A stretch of DNA of 64,000 nt from NCBI GenBank assembly GCA_963995505.1, contig OZ023181.1:25230366-25294365 (forward strand), written 5' to 3'. The notes under the pieces are model-generated. The model searched no databases. It had not been told where the DNA came from and worked only from the letters and a program-made list of their open reading frames with translations. The stretch comes from Hypericum androsaemum (taxonomy: Eukaryota; Streptophyta; Magnoliopsida; Malpighiales; Hypericaceae). Positions 34,308-47,130 of the stretch are shown here, one piece after another; position 1 is the stretch's first letter; each line of letters begins with the position of its first letter. The translations under genes were made by a program, and so were the position numbers.

Positions 34308-36472
34308 TTAAATGACCTGAGGGAGATTCATCAGTTCAAGAACAGCTTTTTGTGGGGTCAGTTCGTTGTCTATTATCCGAGCCACTGCTGTCAAGACAGG
34401 CATCTTAACTTTATATTTCTGAGCTAGTGCAATAACAGCTCCAGCTGTTGACACGCCTTCTGCTACCTAGAGAAATTTGGCCATTGCAATTCGGGCTCAG
34501 ATTAGCCAATGCGTTAGTTAATAAGCTAAGAACACAGCCAAGCGTACCTGGTTCATGGACCTCAGTATGTCATCTAACTTCTCCCCTGATCCAAGACGAA
34601 CACCTACAGTTCTGTTCCTCGAGAGATTGACAAAACACGTAAGCATGATGTCTCCAGTTCCCGACAGACCAGAAATTGTTGCAGGCTTGGCACCCATCTT
34701 GAGGAATCCAAGTGAAAAGAAAAATGTGTCAGATTTCATCAGATAGGCAAAGGTCACTTGCAGCAAGAGTATATGCATGAACAGAAACATGACAGGAAAC
34801 AGTAGCAAATAACAGCATTGCATCCTCCACAAGGGAATAAAGGGAAAGGGAGGGAAAAGGAGAAAGAAACCTTGGTAGCCAGCCACCGGATCTCGGAGCA
34901 TCCCTGTGCAACAAGGGCAGCCATAGAATTATTACCGAGATTCATTCCATGAACAATGCCGGCTGCAATGGCAAGGACATTCTTAAGAGCACCTGCAATT
35001 TCAACCCCTGTAACATCACTGTGATGATCAGAGGGTTACAGTCTGAGCATATACGCACTGGAAAACTGTTGGACTAACAGAGCAGCGACACTTTTGTGCC
35101 TAATTGAACATAAAGATTGAAAAGCTCCATTAGCTAAATAGTCAAGCACATACGTTGAAGTGCTGATCCTCAAGTAGGAAGAAGCGAGTAGCTGCTGCGC
35201 AGCAATTGCTAATTTCTTGTCCTTGGATGCTACCACCATTGCTGCAGCCAAAGAGCACATATAATGTTTTTCTTGGTAGAAAAAAAAACAGATATAAATA
35301 AGATGTAGTTGGTGGGCAGGAGAAGAAGCATATAAAGACAAAGGATCATACCGGTTGGCAAGTGGTTCATCAACTCGAGAGCGAAAGACGGACCGGAGAG
35401 AGCAAGGAAAGGTTGGCGAGGGTTGTTAAGAGAGACGGGAATGATCTGAGACATCATCCTGAGGGAGTTGAGCTCCAAACCTTTGCTGAGGGAAATGAAT
35501 GGCAGAGCTGGATCCACGTATTTCGCAATGCTCTCGAGGAACGCCGAGCTGAACTGCTCTTTTTTTTTCATTTAATTAAAAAAAAGTTCAATCCCAATCA
35601 GTATTCGATGTTGCAGTAGAAAGCAAAGGAACACGTTGATGGAGCATTGGCCTAGAGGATAGACGCGTGAATTTAAAAGGAGAATAGTGCATGTTTTGTT
35701 TGTGCAAAGCAAAGCAATGCAGCATCCTAACACTTAAGATATAGAGCCTCACACAAACAGTGGCCAGAAAAAATAGAAGGAGCGGGGAAGTGAGGGGTGA
35801 CGGACCTGGACAGGGATGGCGTTGGAGGCAGAAGTCGGCAGAGAGCAGGGCGGACTCGGGGTCGGTGGTGGCTGTCACATTAGGAGGCAATATGTGGTCT
35901 GGGAAGTAGTTTCTGATTGATCAAAGTAACGAATTATTAGATATGGAGATGATATAGAAGGGGAAACCGAAAAAGAAATGGAAATGGAAAATAAAGACAG
36001 ACGTGTTAATGTGGGAATTGTTGATGGAGTGGCAGAGGAGAGGGTCTCGGAGTAGCATCCGCACTTGAACCTCCGGCTTGCAGGTGGCCACGTGGGCGCC
36101 CATTGCGGTTGCGAAGGATCCTCCCCCGAGCACCGCCACTTCACCCCCACTCTCATTCACGTTAATTAATACGACGAAGGGAATAACAGCCGGCCGGGCC
36201 GGCCGGGGGAATAACATAATAAAACAATAAAAACAGCATCTAGAGAGAGAAAAAGAGACCTTGCGAGTGGGGAATTTGGGGGAGGCGTTGCGCCAGGAGC
36301 GGGACCACCTCACAAGCTTCTCCCAGGCGACTCGCACCCCTTCCTCCTCTCCGATTTCGATTTCTCGTCGGACGATATCGAAGAAGAGGAGGAGCAGCAG
36401 CACACCCGCCGCCGCTGCTTCTGCTTCCTCCACGTCAGCCCCCCCATTCCCAATCCAACTGCCTTCCCCCAT
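34308..36472 (-). pseudogene. GLY1: Plastidial glycerol-3-phosphate dehydrogenase (GLY1/SFD1-like) with an apparent frameshift
   Basis: Exons on the minus strand are 36472–36260, 36151–36003, 35912–35806, 35553–35352, 35241–35154, 35018–34871, 34697–34548 and 34466–34308. The enzyme reduces dihydroxyacetone phosphate to glycerol-3-phosphate for plastid lipid synthesis; SFD1/GLY1 is also needed for systemic acquired resistance. Visible motifs are 'VRVAWEKLVRWSRS', the Rossmann loop VAVLGGGSFATAM, 'FISLSKGLELNSLRMMSQ', 'LALSGPSFALELMN', '[20 protein letters not shown]' and '[12 protein letters not shown]'. The third exon contains one extra base near 35820–35826. Removing it gives CLHAIPVQ, the expected text before 'FSSAFLES'; as written the frame is lost at the exon 3/4 junction. 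The N-terminus may hold a second shift. Every other exon is intact, so a consensus error is as likely as a real lesion. Confidence 0.8.
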
Positions 36473-36512
36473 TCTGATACTGATACTGATACTATAACCG
36501 CCGCCTCTCTCA

Positions 36513-36550
36513 TTTTGATTTTGATTTTTGATTTTTGATTTTTGATTTTA
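36513..36550. repeat. (TTTTGAT)n microsatellite at the GLY1 5' end
   Basis: Tandem 'ttttgat/tttttgat' units lie immediately upstream of the chosen GLY1 start. Confidence 0.7.
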
Positions 36551-36924
36551 TCCCCCTCGCTCGCTACTCTCTTTTTAGTATTTTCGTCTGCCTCCCACAA
36601 TTAATTAATTAATTTATTTATTTCCCCCCACCCCCCACCCCCACCCCCCGAAAAATATTTCTATTCATTTATTTGTGGACAATAAAATACAGGCTTGTTT
36701 GGGCCCATTCTCTTCCAAACAAATAGGCCCAGTTCTTTATTTTCTGTACGGAGAAAATAGGCCAACAGCCTCCTTTCTAAATGAAAGGCCCCTTTAGGAC
36801 AAATAATATCCGAGTCCTTTTTCAATGTCATAATTATTAGTATAATTTTTGCTATTTAAAAATTATTATACCGTTTTCATTTTTTATTTAAATGTTGGTC
36901 TGGTATGTTGGCTTCCACCATTTC

Positions 36925-37124
36925 NNNNNNNNNNNNNNNNNNNNNNNNNNNNNNNNNNNNNNNNNNNNNNNNNNNNNNNNNNNNNNNNNNNNNNNNNNNN
37001 NNNNNNNNNNNNNNNNNNNNNNNNNNNNNNNNNNNNNNNNNNNNNNNNNNNNNNNNNNNNNNNNNNNNNNNNNNNNNNNNNNNNNNNNNNNNNNNNNNNN
37101 NNNNNNNNNNNNNNNNNNNNNNNN
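36925..37124. other. Assembly gap (200 N)
   Basis: Two hundred unspecified bases lie between the GLY1 promoter and the 3' flank of the response regulator. A round 200 suggests a gap of unknown true length. Confidence 1.
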
Positions 37125-37334
37125 TATTTTTTAATTTTTTTTTTAGGACAAACGAGGTCACAATTAGGATGCAAAAGATATGCCAATTTCAACTTGTGTT
37201 CCTGGTGTATACACCGACATATGTGTAACGCTAACAACAAAGTAAAAGTAAAGAGTACAAAGTAAACTCCCCTTTTAAGATCACCAACTAGAAGAAGAAG
37301 AATGTAAGATATATGAAATTATGAAGGCAATGAG

Positions 37335-38726
<1,392 letters not shown>

Positions 38727-39373
38727 ACATACGCATACAATTAACTCGTATTAAGTACGTACTATATATATATATGTAATATATGTATGTATATATATAT
38801 ATAAGACGTCTCTGACTCACTCCTTAATTACACTTCCTCTCTCGCTCTCTCACTGACAAATTGAGGCCGGTACGCAAATTATACCAAGTAATAAAGGCAC
38901 GTCTTTTGCCAACTCTCCCCCTAATTTGAGTAGCAGGATACTCACACACTTTGTCCACTGGGAATCACGTGATATTTATGAATATGGGTCTTGGATGGAA
39001 TGGAACCACTGCTCTCTCTCTCTCTCTCTCTATCTATAATTCTCTATAAAAAGCTAGTTATAGTGATGATGGGGAATGAAGGTGGAAAAGCTAAGAATCT
39101 GGAGTAGAGATATTGGATGGGTCTATATAAGGTCAAGGTAGATTGAGGAGAGAGAGGTCAGATAGAGTTGGTGATATTCTTGATGAGAGGAGGAGGAGAG
39201 ATCATGATCTGATTCACTGACTACTACTAGTATCGTCCTAGTCCACCATATCACGTCACCTAATATATAGAGCATCTCTGTGTAAATATATATAGGATGG
39301 TATAGGTGTACCGTGTATATATATTTGTGTCTGGACCCTCGAGTAAGTTTTTGGTGGTCACTGTCTATTGAAT

Positions 39374-39382
39374 TAAATAGTA
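39374..39382. repeat. 9-bp target site duplication of the Pack-MULE
   Basis: TAAATAGTA occurs here and again at 40901–40909, exactly bordering the inverted ends GGGATAAGTA and TACTTATCCC. Confidence 0.85.
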
Positions 39383-39939
39383 GGGATAAGTACCATTTGA
39401 ATACTGTAGTTTACACAAATTTTTTGATATGATCGTTTAGAAACGATTTTTTTGGTAGTTCTGGTTTCACATTTTTTGCGTTAGAGGCTCAGGAGTCTTC
39501 CCAAACCAAAATCAGCTCCGAAACTAGAAACGACGTCGTTTTTGCTGCTGAGTTGTCACGCCATGTTGGAAACTTTTGCACAGTTGGTATGCTGACTTGG
39601 CACGAAAAAATATCCATTTCAATCACTTATTTCTTTATAATTTTTCAAAAAATTTCTCATTTAATCCCAACCCAACGCATCACTTTCAACCCCCACTCAA
39701 CCCAACCAATCTTCTTCAATCTTCAAACCCATTAAAAAAAATAAAATAAAAAATATCAAAAAGAGAAGCACCGTTTCCTGAATTAAACTCGAACAATAAA
39801 ACCAAGCAAATCTACGATTCACAATCGATCCCTAACAAATGACCATCCCTAATCTTTTTCCTATGCCCATTTCAACTCATATATTTTTTTCAATTTCTTA
39901 GAGGAAGGGCAGCCCCAACAACAGCCAAGTACTCCAACC

Positions 39940-40175
39940 TAGAGCTGGCGCTTTAAGGCGACCGTCGCCAGGAGCAAGGTGTCGCTTTTCTTAAGGTTGT
40001 CCGGGCCGAAGTCGGACTCATGGCGCCAGGACCGGAAGAGGTCCAGATCGACCCGCTCCTAGGCGAAGCTCTCCTGGTCAAGGTGGACCACGTGCTGGTT
40101 CCCCGGGTAGTAGAGGGCCTGGAGAGCTGACAGAGCATGCAAGGGGAGGGCGGAGACGAGGAGCGGCTTGCTCAT
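39940..40175 (-). pseudogene. Captured fragment, possibly GT14-family glycosyltransferase
   Basis: The minus strand from 40173 reads 'MSKPLLVSALPLHALSALQ' followed by 'ALYYPGNQHVVHLDQES', resembling the 'YHPxNQYxxHLDxE' start of GT14 (core-2/I-branching-like) enzymes. It then continues with 'ERVDLDLF' and 'FGPDNLKKSDTLLLATVALK' after one TAG. The family call is by pattern only. It is non-functional as it stands. Confidence 0.4.
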
Positions 40176-40300
40176 CTTCTCCGCACCCCAAAGACTAGGT
40201 CATCGCCGTCGTAGTCGTACTCGTCGAGGGGAGGGAGGCAGGTGTAGGTGGTGGTGTCACCGCCGGGAACCGGCTGAGGCGGCGGTTTGTACTTGGCAGT

Positions 40301-40570
40301 TTGAGGCTTACGATTATTCTTATTTCTCGAATTCCTTTTAGGGTTAGGGTTCCGGGGATTGGAGTGGCAGAGGAGGTTGTCAGGATGATTTTTGAGCTCA
40401 GGAATCATGGGTTGGTGTTGGATTCCAGGGTTTTGAATTGGGTTCTTGAGATTTGTTTGGAATTGGAATTGGTTGATTATGCTGAGAAGGTGTTCGATGA
40501 AATGTGTGTGAGAGGGGAAGAAGAAGATGACGAAGAGGAGAGAGAGGTGAGGAGGGGAAGAAGAAGATGA
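40301..40570 (+). pseudogene. Captured PPR-protein fragment
   Basis: The + frame contains 'VVRMIFELRNHGLVLDSRVL' then 'NWVLEICLELELVDYAEKVF' then 'DEMCVRG', a recognisable pentatricopeptide unit (…A..VFDEM..RG). It then enters an acidic, repetitive tail. It is a short piece of a much longer PPR gene. Confidence 0.55.
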
Positions 40571-41270
40571 CGAAGAGGAGAGAGAGGTGAGGAGGGGAAG
40601 AAGAAGAAGAAGAAAGGGAGAATTTGAAAAATTATAAAAAAATATGGGATTAAAAGGGATATTTAAGTCGTGCCAACTCATGTTGCCAACCGGTAAAAAA
40701 AGTCGGACGTGGCATGCCACATCACCCTTAAAACGACACTGTTTCTAGGTTCGGAGCTGATTTTTGGCTCAGGAGTCTTTACGAGCCTCTAACACAAAAA
40801 ACGTGAAGCCACAACTATCAAGAAAAAAAAGTCTTTTCTAAACTTTAGGATCATATTGCAAAATCCGTGTAAACTACATGATTCAAATGATACTTATCCC
40901 TAAATAGTATGATGTAAATCATTCAGAGTTCAAATAAAAATCAACAAAAGAAAATTATGAATTTTATGAAAATAAAATAAATTTCATTTGGAGATATGAC
41001 AGGCTAACAACCTCCATACAATGAAAAAGAAAAAATATAATAACTTGGATGGATTATGCAGAGAATCAGCATCTCATGATTGTATGTATCCACTCTGCGA
41101 TTGCACAGCCCAGCACGATGTTACTGGCTGAGCGATCTATTTATTCTTGAGGATTCGATTCTCTACCATTTCTAGACTGCTGGTTCCTGCCTGCTCAACA
41201 TATAATTACCCACAGATCAAGTCTGAATACTAAATCAAGACACTGTTAGCATCTAATAGTAAACTATCTT

Positions 41271-41530
41271 TGGCAAATTATCCTCAGGTTCCTGCTCTAT
41301 GTCATAATTACAAGTAGGGTTCCTGTCATTTAAAAATTTGTTTTGCCATCCCTGCTCTTTGTTTAAATGTTGGTCTCGGGTCCCTGGATTTTAAAACTGA
41401 CTGATGACGTCAGCTAGGGACCCAAGACCAACATTTTTATAAATTGCAGAGACGGAAAAATAAATTTTCAAATAGTAAGGACCTTGCCACTAATTACGCT
41501 ATAGACGAGGGATCTGAGGGTAATTTGTCC
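41271..41530. mobile_element. MULE-type MITE, 260 bp, 9-bp TSD
   Basis: Inverted ends of about 110 bp start TGGCAAATTATCC at the left and finish GGGTAATTTGTCC at the right. AACTATCTT is duplicated at 41262–41270 and 41531–41539. It has no coding capacity. It is absent from the equivalent site in duplication copy A. Confidence 0.8.
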
Positions 41531-42355
41531 AACTATCTTCGTTAATTGTTATATAACTTTTTTTGATGGAAACAAGTATATAACTTTGCGATACTAATAT
41601 ACAGTTTATCTTTAAAAAAACAACAAAGGTGGTGCGTTAATATAATCACTATTGGAAAAAGTGACATACATTGATTCTGTTTGACGTCAAATGATTTGCG
41701 CACTGAATATCCCAGCTGCTGCCGGTGTCTATTTATTTGGGTGAAATAGGATTGGACGGAATATACCATATGATATATCATAAAAAAGATATGCAATGGA
41801 GAAAGAATTATTATTATATATTATACGATGAGGTTAACTCGCATGCACCTACTTCCTTATCAGCTTGTCAGAGAGCGAGAGCGAGAGAGAGAGGGGGGAA
41901 TATGTATCATATGGTCCGAAATTGATTATGGTAAACCGTAAACATGGATGTGGATGGGAATGGGATCTCTCGCCACTCACAACTAGTCACTACAAAGGGA
42001 ATGGATGAATGAATGCATGTGAATGAGCCATTACAAGATGGGAGCATTAGTAGCAGTAGTGGTGGTGGATGCACAAATCTCAGAATTGCAGACAGATACA
42101 CATACATGTGCTCCGCCTCCGCCTCATAAACGACCACCACTAGCAACCAAACTTGTTACTATTAGAGATCATCTACTAAAGTTAGCTACCAATTCTCCTT
42201 GGGTTTAACTATATTGACATGACCTTCTATTACATGGTTTCTGCATGTACACGGCCAATACCAGTTTCAGTCATGTGTAAACAATCCAGAGAAGTTCCAA
42301 GTCTTCGAAGGTAGCAGGATACCCAAAGGCTACATTAGAATAAACCCCCGAAGGA

Positions 42356-44800
42356 TCAGAAGCACGGCACATTATCTTTCGGCATTACAAAATTGCATGT
42401 TGAATAGATGGAAGCTGCAGCAGCCCTAACAGCTAGCTCCATCGTAGACCTGTCTGCTTGCTCATTTCTGAAAAAGAATACCATGACACAGATTTAGTAA
42501 AGCATTTTAAAAGGTAAAGCAGCAACTGATTAACCTCAAACTACTTGTAATGCTTAGGCACATCCCACCGGAATGCATTTTGAGCGTAAACTGGCAGCAC
42601 TCATTTGTATAAGAAAGGGCAACAATGGTGTTACACCTGTATTACCTCTTGCTATATTCTAATGTTCCTTGATGCTGGGAACCAACAGCGCCAGGCAAAT
42701 GAAAACTTTGCAAGCCATGCTCACATTGGAGTTGCATTTCTCTAACATCGTACAACCAACTTTCCTGAAATTTACACAAGACGATAGGTAACATGGAACC
42801 AAAAAGTCCCAAATCCTTGACAAGAGCAAAGATTTTGATTTAGCAAAAAGAAACAAAGGAGCATCAGAAGTATAATGCAGCAGCAAAAAAGAAGAAGAAG
42901 CAGAGACAGCACAAGTTATGAGCCTCTACAGATGCACTCTGGAGACGAGGCAACTACGATATCCTTGACACGACTATAGCGGAAAAATGGCTTCTTATCA
43001 AACACTTACAAGTTGTTTCTCTTCTTCTGATAGTGATCCATCCATCTGATCAAACAATTTCGTCCATCGTGCTAGATGCATGGAAGCCAGTGTGTTATTG
43101 GCTAACCCATCCAAAGAGCCATTGGTGTAACAGAAAACATTCTCCTGATCAGTTGAGAATTCTTTTGATATTAAGAATGGTAACTCGGTAGTAACTACAG
43201 ATCGAACTCTCTTCTTGCTTCGCCGCAATGCTAAAGTTTCAGAAGAAGCGCCAAAATAAATATGGTTTACAATGCAAAGATTGTCTTAGCACATTTTGTA
43301 ATAAGCAGAGGTAGTGGAGTAGTACCAGATAATCGTCCTTTTATGTCCTGATTAAGAAGCTCCAACCATTGAGCAGCGGCATTAGCAGCTGACAATGGGA
43401 CAAGGAAAAAAAAAGAGTTAGCTGTGGTCTTTCTGTTTCTAATCGATCACATCTTTCCGGAATTGTGGCTTCCACTAAACCCATCATGTAATGATCAGCA
43501 ACAATGAGAGATGTTCATAGTTCATTTGGCAGAAACAAACCTCTTGTTGAAAGAAGAGACACGCTGGATGTGTTTGCGGAAGCCTCGTTGGAAAAAGTGC
43601 TAGATTCTTCACATGCCTTAGCTGATGACAAGACTTCTGTTCTGAGTGACTCAACATCCTTGATAGCAGCATGATGAGAAACTGAATCTCTGTTGCCGAT
43701 CTTATCAAGCATGCCACTGCCACTATGTCCAGTAGGAACTGGAAGTGTAAAGTTTTTGTTGCCAGTTGACAAAGAAGAGAGACCCTCAATTCCATGAGAA
43801 GGACCAAGAAGGAGTTTTCCTGTATCAACTGGGGCCATGGTCTCTTTGGGGACATATTTTGCGTGGCTGGCTTGTTTATGTTGAGAATGGCCGTTCTCAA
43901 GGGTCTCGGATCTCAGCAACGCCTCTATTATAGAATGAACCTGCTTCTTGTTCCTGACATGGTTGATGATCCCAAGGTTCAATCCATTCAGCAGCCCACT
44001 TGGAGCAGCAATCTTTGCAAACCTATCAGCGTGCTCCCCCTTAACACTTTCCATCTTCTTCTTTTTTTGAGGAGGGGTACTTTCCATCTTCTTTGGGAGA
44101 ACCCTGGCCTTGCTTTTCTTGGGCCGTTGCTTGGGCACAGGAATCTTTGCTTGAGAAGATGAGGCAACTGCTGCACCTGGCAACAAGCCATGGTGAGGAC
44201 AGGAGAGGAAACCGTTCTGTTTCATCTCATTCCAACGCGTCAGGGGGTCCTTGTCCTTGACAGTGGCTGGGCCAGTGGTACTCCCACATTCAGAAACATC
44301 TCTTGACTTGCCAATCTGAGAAAGATGAGTGGAACCCTGGTTCGCAGAGACAGTAACATCCTGGATGTTGAGATCAATTGGGATGCCGCGGGCGAAGGGG
44401 ACTTGGGTGTGCTTCTCAACCCGGCTGGAAGTAGTAGCATTGGGCTCCAAAGCGCCAGCAGTGTCAACTCGATTAAAATTGGGAGGGGCAACAACAGGAC
44501 TAACCTCGCCCGGTAGCACAGCCCTTCTGGAATCAAGCAATTGAGAAACGCCTAGATCCAAGGAGAGAGAGACATGAGTAATCTGGGAGAGCTGCTAATC
44601 ACAAGAAATCAAGGTACGGGCGGGCGCCTCTGTTCCTAGGTATGGGGCAAGCAAGCTTAACCCGGAGAGTTCCATCTTGGATTGAATGTTTACGAGGAAT
44701 AGGAAATGAACGTAAAAAAAAATGTAAGAACAGAGAGCCGAATAAGATAGGGAGAAAGGAATGTACCCTGGGAGGGAGAATCGGAATGAAGGTGGGTCAT
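42356..44800 (-). CDS. Plant-specific protein of unknown function, copy B
   Basis: This is the paralogue of the gene at 27961–30300 with the same exon plan. Its main exon runs 44635–43541, and its last exon ends 'ELAVRAAAASIYSTCNFVMP' then 'KDNVPCF'. It shares the 'DPLTRWNEMKQNGFLS' motif, the basic KKSKARVLPKK cluster (with a small lysine-rich insertion), 'KKRVRSVVTTELPFLISKEF' and 'LARWTKLFDQMDGSLSEEE'. An in-frame TAG at 44595–44597 interrupts the start of the main exon if the splice seen in copy A is used. Translation could restart at Met 44561 and give a shorter protein. An additional upstream exon (about 45016–44950, 'MVLTQHDLKEDD') is present. Whether B is a functional gene or an early pseudogene is undecided. 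Confidence 0.6.
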
Positions 44801-45379
44801 TTTGATTCGCTTAGTGGCGGCCTCTCCGAAATTAGAGGCGGTCCGCTTCCCTCCTCCTCTTCCAGTCAACTGAAGGAATACACAAAGACTCAGGGTTGAC
44901 TTCCACCCTTGTAATCTATGCATGACAAGTAAAAGAGAGAAAAGGGTACCGTAACGGAGTCGCCTTGTTGTTCTTGATGCGTCATCCTCCTTCAAATCGT
45001 GCTGGGTTAAAACCAAATCGAAGGAAGGAGAGAATCTGGGGGTTTAGGGTTTGGTTGGGGGAATTCCCAATTAGATCTCAAGGACGGACCGACTAGTTGC
45101 TTTGCTTTTCAGCGCGCGCGCGCGCTCTCTCTCTCTCTTCCCTTTATTCTTTAAGTAAGTTTAATTAAGTCACAGTGAGTGCCCATCTTTTTCAATTTGA
45201 ATTCCCGGAACTCGAGGGGAAATTAATTATGAATGAGACTAGATTTTGTCATGTGCGTATTCAAAAAATACTACTCCTCCAAATTTCAAAGTACCCAGGG
45301 CGCTGGAGGGAAAATCCCCAGCCTAAACGCTGCGTTTGGCGCCCCTCTTTCTCTCTCAACACATTTCCATTAAGAAGGG

Positions 45380-46040
45380 GGAGAAAGAGAGAGAGTAAGT
45401 TTTTGGCAAAAAAGGAAAGCCTAATTTCACCGCCCTATTGTCATAATAACAACTTAACAAGTTTATCCACAAAGAGTGGTCAGTTACCCTTTTTACCACA
45501 CAGTATTAAAATTAATAAAGTGGCTAAGCGCCAATACTAGTATGCGTCTTTTTTTCGTGTGTGCAAATAGGATACCGTTTTATTCCTCAAAAAATAGGAC
45601 ATCGTTTTTTTCAAATACGTAAATTTTCTATAGTAGTATATAAAAATCTGTACATCCGACTAACTCATCTCTTGATTGAATGATCTAATAGCGAACATAC
45701 ACGCTCGCTATATCATCTCTTGCTAATCATCTTCTCTAAGTGAATCCATATAAAGTAGCAACTCCTGGTCACCAATCTTGTCATAAGCCCATCTCACCCA
45801 TTCTAGTAGAACGGTATGAATTCTGAAATTCAATATATAATAATTATATGAAATTGAGTTATATAATTAAGATAGATAATCCAACAGTATGCATTGCATT
45901 GCATTTGGAATTGGATCATCAATCAACCAATCATGTACATTCTCCTCCCTCCAATTTAATTAATTGGAATTTGGAACCACGTGACCCACCCCCATTCATA
46001 TCAATAATGTGCATATGGGCTGGGCCTAGTTACCAACTAC
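45380..46040. other. Intergenic, nothing recognised
   Basis: This is AT-rich spacer between the right edge of duplication copy B and the plastid-type gene. No element ends or exons were seen. Confidence 0.5.
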
Positions 46041-46045
46041 TACTA

Positions 46046-46669
46046 CTACCGAAGCAACCAGCAGTTGCTAAGCTGGGATAGAGCCGACCCCCTATAATTA
46101 TGGACCCGCATCAAGCAGAAGTGCGTGCATCTCACGCCCGGCCCCCCTTCCGACGACGATGTCTTCAACAAGTAGCAAACCGGCCCACACTCGGCACCCG
46201 CTCCCTGGACCACGACCCCCCAGGCCCTGGCCGCCGCCGCCGCCTCCTCGTCCTCGTCCTCCGCGGGTAACCGCTCCACGAAGATCACCCCCACCGGTAC
46301 AGGAGATTCATTCCTCCCCCACCGCTCCACCCTAGACTGCCACGTCTCCTCCCGGACGTCCTTCTCCACCACGGCGGACGGGTAGAGATGGACGAGCAAG
46401 GGCGCCTCCCGAAGATTCTTGACAATCTCGGCGACCGATTCCCTCATCCACCGGTCGACCTTCTCGTGCATCGCCGACACCTTCTCCTTGGGATGAGGCG
46501 CCGTGATGGCGTTTGCCGCGCACATGGAGACGGAGATTCGGCGTTCCCGGCGGTGGATGAAGGAGACGGAAGAGGACGGCGTCGAAGCCGATGCTGGGGA
46601 GGGAGACATGAAGAGAGCCTGTGGATGGTGGCCCACCGTAGACGACGCCATCTCTCTTCCAATAGCCAA
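46046..46669 (-). CDS. Small intronless, probably chloroplast-targeted conserved plant protein
   Basis: A single 207-aa frame starting MAIGREMASSTVGHH (a second Met at 46651 is equally possible). Residues ~1–55 are rich in Ser/Ala/Pro/Arg with few acids, like a transit peptide. The mature part has 'EKVDRWMRESVAEIVKNLRE' followed by 'APLLVHLYP', a central 'SPVPVGVIFVERL', an acidic linker, then 'AWGVVVQGAGAECGPVCYLL' and a conserved-looking end 'CTHFCLMRVHNYRGSALSQL'. I believe this matches a plant family of unknown function (possibly DUF7804) but cannot confirm it; no enzymatic motif is visible. GC content is far higher than the surroundings. The 46670–47130 upstream region is its promoter and flank. 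Confidence 0.7.
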   Translation of the reverse strand: MAIGREMASSTVGHHPQALFMSPSPASASTPSSSVSFIHRRERRISVSMCAANAITAPHPKEKVSAMHEKVDRWMRESVAEIVKNLREAPLLVHLYPSAVVEKDVREETWQSRVERWGRNESPVPVGVIFVERLPAEDEDEEAAAAARAWGVVVQGAGAECGPVCYLLKTSSSEGGPGVRCTHFCLMRVHNYRGSALSQLSNCWLLR

Positions 46670-47130
46670 AGCAACTAACCGCCTCTTTCTCTATCTACTC
46701 CTTACGCGCCCAGGCGAAGCGAAGCGATCTCTCTGGTAAAGAAGAAGGAGAAGTAGAGACGTTGGATTGAGGGAGCTTCCAGATCAAGATCGACTTGACC
46801 TGGTTGGATTTATAATGGCTTTCTTTGTTTGCAATGAGGCGGAGGACGGACTCTTTAATCTATTTATATATATTTATCATATACTTGGAGGAGTTGGAGT
46901 TGGGGTTGGGTTGTGGGGTTGCGTCCACGTCAGAGTTCCTCCCAATTGCATTGAGTTGTGTGCAGGAATAAATAACGTGTTGTGTTCCATATATGTATTG
47001 AGTTGTGATCGTGGCCGTTGGTTGGAGGGGATGGACGGTGCGATGGGGGAATGTGGGGGGCGCGTGTCTGCCTGATGAGTCCTCGGCCTGACACGCGCTT
47101 TTCGTATACCTGAAACCCGCCCCGCCTTGA

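Larger units (their letters stand above)
39383..40900. mobile_element. Pack-MULE (1518 bp) with captured gene fragments
   Basis: Long terminal inverted repeats (at least ~165 bp, imperfect similarity extending to ~250 bp) begin GGGATAAGTA at the left and end TACTTATCCC at the right. They are flanked by a perfect 9-bp duplication, the Mutator signature. No transposase is present. The interior is GC-richer and holds two host-like coding fragments in opposite orientation: a PPR-like piece on + (about 40340–40520) and a glycosyltransferase-like piece on - (about 40175–39940). A short 'gacgaagaggagagagaggtgaggaggggaa' type repeat follows the PPR piece. This is the standard structure of a non-autonomous MULE that has picked up genes. 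Confidence 0.8.
38925..45370 (-). repeat. Segmental duplication, copy B (contains gene B)
   Basis: This is the partner of 27110–30740. It is longer because about 2 kb (38987–41020, including a Pack-MULE) and a 260-bp MITE are present only here. Both insertions therefore postdate the duplication. Confidence 0.85.

Noticed and set aside
36849..37265. ORFs spanning the N gap
   Set aside because: Their translation is mostly unknown residues from 200 Ns; no support.
46388..46739. + strand ORFs over the plastid-type gene
   Set aside because: GC-rich antisense frames; the minus frame has a transit-peptide-like start and ordered composition.
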